From assembly GCA_958450365.1 (NCBI GenBank), contig CAUEEP010000926.1, positions 496,001-560,000 on the forward strand: DNA of 64,000 bases, in the 5' to 3' direction. The notes beneath the pieces are model-generated. The model was not told the origin of the DNA. It saw only the letters and a list, made by a program, of their open reading frames with translations, and did no database searches. Source of the DNA: Mesorhabditis belari. Taxonomy: Eukaryota > Nematoda > Chromadorea > Rhabditida > Rhabditidae. How positions within the stretch are numbered: position 1 is the first letter of the stretch; every line of letters starts with the position of its first letter. This document shows positions 58,828 through 64,000 of the stretch, in pieces. Both the position numbers and the translations under genes were made by a program.

Positions 58828-59051
58828 CCGATGGGCACACGATGCTCATGGAGACGGCGTCAAATTCGCGGTGTTTTTGAAAAAAAAATGCCATCAAACC
58901 ATTCAATGGCGCAATCGAAGCCTATCTTGACTTTGTGATTACTGAAGAGGAGCATCTGGTGGCTGCCAATACGACGAACAACTTGAAAATAAAATTTAGT
59001 GGTATCGTTGGATCAGTTGAGCAAAATGTTGAAAAGGATTTGACAAAGTAG
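58828..59051 (+). pseudogene. Possible HPPD (4-hydroxyphenylpyruvate dioxygenase) relic
   Basis: Frame a reads HDAHGDGVKFAVFL (about 58828-58875), close to the HGDGVKD.AF motif of HPPD. After a frame change, 58881-59051 reads NGAIEAYLDFVITEEEHLVA, recalling the segment after HGDGVK in that enzyme. There are no neighbouring exons, and the metal-binding His and the rest are not linked. It is either an isolated decayed exon or coincidence. A profile search with both frames would decide. Confidence 0.35.
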
Positions 59052-60228
59052 AAGCTAAAAGCGTAGTCAGACATTAGACAAAGTAACCTCTTTATTTTAA
59101 GTTCTTTCCTGAACTCTATTTATACCTCGTTTTTTTCTCATAGTTAGTATTTTTAAGAATGGGATAATGACATTGAAAAATTTCTATCACCTACAGCCAT
59201 GTTTCAGAGACTGTACACTGTATGCTTTCTAGCAGTAAGTAAACAGTTATTCCGGTTATTTATTAGTCACCCTATACTATTGCAAAACGCCATCTTCAAT
59301 GTCACCTAAATTCCATTATCCATTAATAACATCACTAGTTTACAGTGAAACAATTTTAAATGTGAAAAAGCCATTTTCTGGTGTTTTTGTTTCTGAGCGC
59401 AAAGTGTTCTTTTGAGCTGGGTACAGCGGTAAAATTTGAAAGCCAAAATCAACCTCTTTTGTTTTGTTTGTAGTTTTTGTAGATTTTTTTCTTCTCTTTT
59501 AGCGTTCATTTTTATTAATGTAGTCAATTCTATTTTTCTTGTCTCTTCAAAACACAAAGCATTCATCATGTTTTACCATTCATCACAGAATGGTAGAGCA
59601 TCGCCACTCCGTCGGGCGTTTCTTGCGGGCAAGTCGGCTAATGAAAAATTTTACTTTTTATTTTATTTCAAACAATGATTCTATCTAGTCAATTTTACTA
59701 TTCAATCAATTTTGTTACAAAAGAAAATCGAAAAAGCCAACCTTCTTGTTGTCTCCAAGAATCGCCGGGTTGTTTGCATCGATGAATGAATCGAACTAGA
59801 AACTAGAAATCACTATAGCACTTTTGGGGTTTATAACGTTGCCTAGAGGCAATATTTTTTGATTCCTTTTTATACAGTCTTGTAGAAAAGACTTCAGACT
59901 TCCAAATGATATATCATAGACCGAAATTGAACTATCCAAAGCTAAAAGCCTAGACGCTCAAGCCATATTTACTGTGCTCCATGAAGTTCAGCTGTGATTT
60001 TCTCCGAAATGTTTAGTACAATTCAGCGCTAAGAGCTATTTGTGAAGACAGTAGGGAATGATTTCGAGACGTTTTCATGTTAAATTTGAATCTCTGTCGC
60101 GAATTTTAAATGTTAATTTTTGCGCAACGTTGCATTCCAATTAACGTCGCCGCCAGTTGAAGGTTGTCGATAGGAGCACCGCGTCGTCGTTTATTTTTTC
60201 TTTTGAAATCTTTTTTTTGTCAGATTAA
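59052..60228. other. Noncoding, no feature recognised
   Basis: AT-rich. A short GAATGGTAGAGCATC stretch near 59588 resembles part of a tRNA D arm but nothing around it supports a tRNA. Confidence 0.4.
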
Positions 60229-60570
60229 TTGAAATTATTGTTTTATGCGATAAATTTTGTGTTTCTCTTTGAAATGAGAAAGAAATCTATTTCCATTTGG
60301 GAGCCGAGTGGAGAATCCGGAAATTTTTGTAGCCGGACCACGATGAAGACCAAAACTAATTGTTTGGAGAGTGGAAAACAGGAAAACAACGAAAGCAAGG
60401 CTCATTTCCTGGACCGTTACAAAACTAAACTTCGAAAATCAAAAATATTAGCCCAAGTGTTCGTTAAATATCACGGAAACCCACCAGAAGCTGAAATGCT
60501 TGAAGCTTGCATAAAGCTTATCTTTGCTGGCACTAACCTCGACTTGAATATGATCCCGAAACGACTTTGA
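60229..60570 (+). CDS. Unassigned ORF, 98-113 residues
   Basis: A single open frame with ATG at 60229 or, more plausibly, 60274. The C-terminal half looks like real protein (KILAQVFVKYHGNPPEAEML, then EACIKLIFAGTNLDLNMIPK) and the N-terminal half is Lys/Ser-rich. No family is recognised, and it lacks a trans-splice acceptor next to the ATG. An opposite-strand frame from ATG 60660 (MARVVFALFTGRGISDKWNI) overlaps its 3' end and has a GTTAGT donor, so at most one of the two is likely real. Confidence is low either way. Confidence 0.3.
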   Translation: MKLLFYAINFVFLFEMRKKSISIWEPSGESGNFCSRTTMKTKTNCLESGKQENNESKAHFLDRYKTKLRKSKILAQVFVKYHGNPPEAEMLEACIKLIFAGTNLDLNMIPKRL

Positions 60571-60734
60571 GACGGTTAACGCTTTCTGAATGATCGGCTC
60601 GATATTCCACTTGTCGGAGATTCCTCGACCAGTGAACAGGGCAAACACGACTCGAGCCATGGTTTCAGGGTAGGTTTTGTTGAGTAAGTACTCGGTCGAA
60701 ACACTAAATTAAATAAAGGTATGTGCAAAGATAA

Positions 60735-61690
60735 GGTACAGGCTGTCCCAAAATTATGGAGCTGATTCTTTTTCACAGATTTATTGTTTTATCCCGTTCT
60801 TTTTCTTGCTTATGACTAAAATTCTTAAATTCACAAAGTTATACATGTCCATTTTTCTCTTTACTTTCAGAATCCGATGTCAGATTTTACAGTAAAACTT
60901 TTTAATTAGAAGGAAAGTTTTTTTTCAGATTTTTGTATCCGCCGTTCGCACAGAAGAGTGGCACACAAGAAGTGCGTTTTGCTGAAGAATGTTTGACTCA
61001 ATTTGGCTTTAACCTATTGAACCTTTGTTGAAATTCAAAATTCAATCAAAAAATAAGCTTCTCTTCCCGATCAGGTTGAGAATACAAGTTAGGTAAACGT
61101 TCAAAAACTTGCCATTTTTCAGGATCTACCAAAACCAAGAAAAAGCTAAAGGAAAACTTTTGCCTTACGATAACAATTGCACAGTTCATTGATGTGCATG
61201 ATCTCGGCACGAGTGACACTTTTGGCGATTTGAAACGCTAATCACGAGACTCATAGCCATGGCTAAAATAAAAAAAAAACTCTTGTTTTATTGCTTATTA
61301 TAAATAGAGTAAGCTAGATTAATAGTGCTAAATAGAAAACGGGTGACGGTAGAAATAGACTGAATATCTTCAACTAAATATAAATGATTACAACAGACGA
61401 CTTACTAATAAAGATTATTCGTGTAGTCGTGTGGAAACGGGAAATACACTGGTCGCTGTCCATGCGGTTTGTAGGGATAAGTCTAGCAAAGAGTTTATTT
61501 TTACTCTTAGGGAGTAAAGAAAATAATGATCAAAACTATTTGTTGAAAAAAACTCAAACAGCAAATCGATAAGATTAATTGATAAAGTATTCTCCATTTT
61601 TATCGATGACTTCTTCCCATCTTCTGCGCAGATCCCGGATCGCATCGTCGAATTCAAACGGTTCCTTGGAAAATAGGCGTGAATCTTATT
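60735..61690 (-). mobile_element. Degenerate Tc1/mariner element
   Basis: The left edge CAGGCTGTCCCAAAATTATG resembles Tc1/mariner ends. On the minus strand about 61575-61665 reads FDDAIRDLRRRWEEVIDKNG then EYFIN and stop, the typical C terminus of mariner transposases. Another frame (about 61155-61250, minus) reads FQIAKSVTRAEIMHINELCN, compatible with an N-terminal helix-turn-helix remnant, though its position downstream of the C-terminal piece implies rearrangement. Stops and frame changes everywhere make it inactive. I do not reconstruct the protein. Confidence 0.5.
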
Positions 61691-61967
61691 TATGAATTGA
61701 GCATGATTCACTGTATATCTCCCAAGAAGTGTTTCAACGTCTGAAATAAAAATAATCTGACGGTGCATGGGGAGGGGGGTAAGGTGCATGAAACAAAAGT
61801 TTCCAAACTAGCTCTGCAATTTTTTATCAATTTCTTTTGCAGTTTTCGGTTTAGCATTAAAATATAAAGCTTTTAAGTTTTTATTAAGAAAGCGAGGAAA
61901 GAGCGAAACCGATTCCGAAGAAACCGAAGAGTACTTAAGGCACAATCCAAAGGTCCACAAAGCGTGC

Positions 61968-62046
61968 AGGAACGGTCTAGTGGTTAGTGTGCTAGCCCCT
62001 CGCCCCTATTGACTTTTTTGGCTTAAGTTCAAGTCTCGGCAAAGTC
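61968..62046 (+). pseudogene. tRNA-like relic
   Basis: GGTCTAGTGGTTAGTGTGC is a D-arm-like A box, and AAGTTCAAGTCTCGG a B-box-like T arm about 50 nt later. The acceptor and anticodon stems do not fold convincingly. A shortened echo (GCCTAGTGTGTTAGTATA) lies at about 62146. Confidence 0.45.
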
Positions 62047-62229
62047 TTCTTTTTTTGCTTTTTGTTTTTTGATGCAAAGTATTTGTAATTTTGGATTTTT
62101 ATAGGCTCTCTAGACTAGAAAAACTTACTATCAAAGTTTGCAGGAATTGCCTAGTGTGTTAGTATATAGGACCTATCGAAAAAAACAAGGTTTTTCACAA
62201 ATGTCGATTCGGATCGTAGATATGATGTG

Positions 62230-62671
62230 GTTTGCGTAAGTATAAGAATTTATTTCAACATAACATAAGAGATAGGGGCATGTCATCGCCACTCAAATCG
62301 ATTTCCAAGTGAGCCGACGCGATTCAATTCTCAAGATGGTCAGTCAGATCTACCACGAGCCAAGCGCTTTGTTCCCTGTCTTCTGAAGGCTTATAAAAAT
62401 TCCGGTTACATTGATCCAATCCTTTTTAATTGTAAAATTTCCGCCTCATCCTGCTGTCCTGGAGACTTGACAGGTTCATGTTTCGAGTTGAATTGCTCTC
62501 ATATGCCGTTTTTGAGATGTGCTTATTGCTGTGAACAGTTCTACTTTTACCATTTCATTAATTTTTTTCATCGTTGTTAAAGATTTTTTTTATAGAAAAT
62601 CGATTTGAGTGGCGATGACATGCCCCTATCTCTTATGTTATGTTGAAATAAATTCTTATACTTACGCAAAT
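62230..62671. mobile_element. MITE with 75-bp terminal inverted repeats
   Basis: 62230-62307 and 62598-62671 are near-perfect reverse complements starting TTTGCGTAAGTATAAGAATT and including ATAGGGGCATGTCATCGCCA. GATATGATGTG-like sequence extends the symmetry beyond both ends. The 290-bp interior has no ORF of note. Confidence 0.85.
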
Positions 62672-63167
62672 CAAATGCACATCATATCTCCGATCAAAAT
62701 CTGTACAATATTTGAACCTTTCGACAACTATAAAAGCCTTTTTCCAACTTGTTCCTTTACATATTTTACTCGATTTCCTTTATTATTTCCCGGAGAGTTT
62801 CCACTCGGAAATGAGTCATGAAGGAAAAAAAGGATTTTCACATTGAGAAAAAGAAGAGAAACGAGGAGATGTCGTCGACTAATTGCACTGAAGCTTTCCC
62901 CCTTTTCCACTCAAAGCATTCAGAAGAGAAAAGAAAAAGAAAGATGAGAATATTTTCAGATTAGTCTTCCTATTCATTTATCTATTTTCGAATTTCTCAT
63001 CGACAATCATTACTTTTAAAGATGTCATTTTATATCCTAACTTAAAAATCCATCCTTTTGGAAGGAATGACCAAAATTTTTAAATAAAAAGCTATTTTAC
63101 TTACAATATCTTGTTATCAAGATTTGATTAAAGGTACCGTATGCCTCATATCTCACAACGAATAAGA
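62672..63167. other. Noncoding, no feature recognised
   Basis: AT-rich, without exons or repeats I can name. Confidence 0.4.
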
Positions 63168-63260
63168 ATATGAAGCTGAACGGTCAATCATATGAAGAAT
63201 ATGAAGCTGAACGGTCAATCATATGAAGAATATGAAGCTGAACGGTCAATCACTTCAATC
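63168..63260. repeat. Three-copy 31-bp tandem repeat
   Basis: Unit AATATGAAGCTGAACGGTCA plus ATCATATGAAG, repeated almost exactly three times. Confidence 0.9.
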
Positions 63261-64000
63261 ACTTGTTGAAAGGTATTCAGCTTTGTTGGTTGAATACTGT
63301 ATTATTCATATTGCTATTATTAAAAAGTATTAATGCATAAAGAAGCTTCAATAACAGTGCTGGTTTTTTGCGTTCTTTTCTTGTCACTCGCCGAACAAAA
63401 TCGGCGTCTGGCACACTGCTTTCGATATATGGCGATTTGGGTAACTAAACCGGCCCAAATAATCAGTTTTCAATAGTTTGATGGAATCAAATAACCCAGA
63501 AACATAATTTTTTGGAGTACTTCCTTATATCCATACTTGTAAACATTCACGTTTCAGCCTTCATACTTGATTCTTGAGTTAACTAGTCTACTCTCGTTTT
63601 GATATACTTGTAGCAATAAGTTTCCTTTTGAAAAGCTATCGAAGAAAACATTGAAAGAGAGATTGATTGAAGGGATGAAATGTATGGTGGTGGTTGCCAT
63701 AGATTCCGTCAATGATTCACATCTTTTTGCGCGATGACGGAAAAAAAATGAAACGGTGGAAGCCTCCCGAAGAAAAGTTGGAGACAAAAACAAAAATAGG
63801 TATTCGACTTTTGGGATGAGTGCCTTGGAAAATGATTTTGAAGTTTGAAAAACGAGCTTGAAGTCGAGCAGAAGTTACTTGGTCAGAGCTGTCCAAACTT
63901 TCCAAGCTTTCTAGGTTAGTTTAGGCTAGAAGCCAGGTCTTGGCCTGGATCTGGATTCTGGCTTTTCTAACTTTTCTTGGCTTTGAAACCGATTGAAACA
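63261..64000. other. Noncoding right flank
   Basis: No gene recognised. A spliced-leader-like string at 63431-63453 is discussed among the rejected observations. Confidence 0.4.

Noticed and set aside
63431..63453. GGTTTAGTTACCCAAATCGCC on the minus strand, close to the SL1 spliced leader
   Set aside because: The match to GGTTTAATTACCCAAGTTTGAG breaks in the 3' part, no GT donor follows at position 22, and no Sm site or 5S gene is visible nearby. Chance resemblance is likelier.

Overview
The window is nuclear DNA of a nematode, probably a free-living rhabditid outside Caenorhabditis. The evidence is short 40-60 nt introns ending mostly in TTTTAG or TTTCAG, start codons just downstream of splice acceptors with no upstream exon (as in spliced-leader trans-splicing), a nematode-specific serpentine receptor, and a galectin that matches LEC-1 in layout and length (279 residues). 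All gene models were assembled by hand from exon frames, splice phases and family motifs. The species cannot be named from this sequence.

Layout. 1-879: two degraded tRNA-like genes. 880-2545 (+): ten-exon chemoreceptor of the Sra/Sre superfamily. 2718-4655 (-): NHL-type beta-propeller protein with an RGG/FG-rich tail. 4763-7710: mosaic of miniature inverted-repeat elements (MITEs) and a duplicated spacer. 7774-12827 (+): SETDB1/MET-2-type H3K9 methyltransferase with Tudor region, MBD, pre-SET and bifurcated SET plus post-SET. 13109-15327 (+): BPNT1-like 3'(2'),5'-bisphosphate nucleotidase with a mariner-type MITE in one intron. 15779-20772 (-): lec-1 galectin. 20773-28967: 8.2 kb without a convincing gene but with a 28S rRNA fragment, fold-back elements and a tRNA-like relic. 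28968-38977: a second, rearranged copy of the 2.2-13.0 kb region. 39668-40634 (+): small one-TM protein of unknown function. 43544-53611 (+): neprilysin-family (M13) metalloprotease. 53612-56317: noncoding, with a suspicious 450-base poly-T/poly-C tract. 56318-58757 (+): mercaptopyruvate sulfurtransferase/rhodanese. 58758-64000: decayed material (a possible HPPD relic, a Tc1/mariner relic, a tRNA-like relic, MITEs, a minisatellite) and one unassigned ORF.

The main point of interest is the duplication. The methyltransferase is copied in direct orientation, while the adjacent NHL gene and the 3' end of the receptor are copied inverted on its other side. The copies differ at few positions. In copy 2, however, both the methyltransferase and the NHL gene carry single-base insertions that break their frames relative to copy 1, the receptor piece is truncated, and a junction contains a 21-base micro-inversion suggestive of template switching. 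Copy 1 alone carries a MITE, so copy 2 serves as its empty site. Both methyltransferase copies require an intron ending in TG rather than AG in the middle of a Tudor motif.

The genes do not form a pathway. They are separate housekeeping or sensory genes embedded in nonautonomous transposons, and no bacterial-style operon, CRISPR array or prophage is present.
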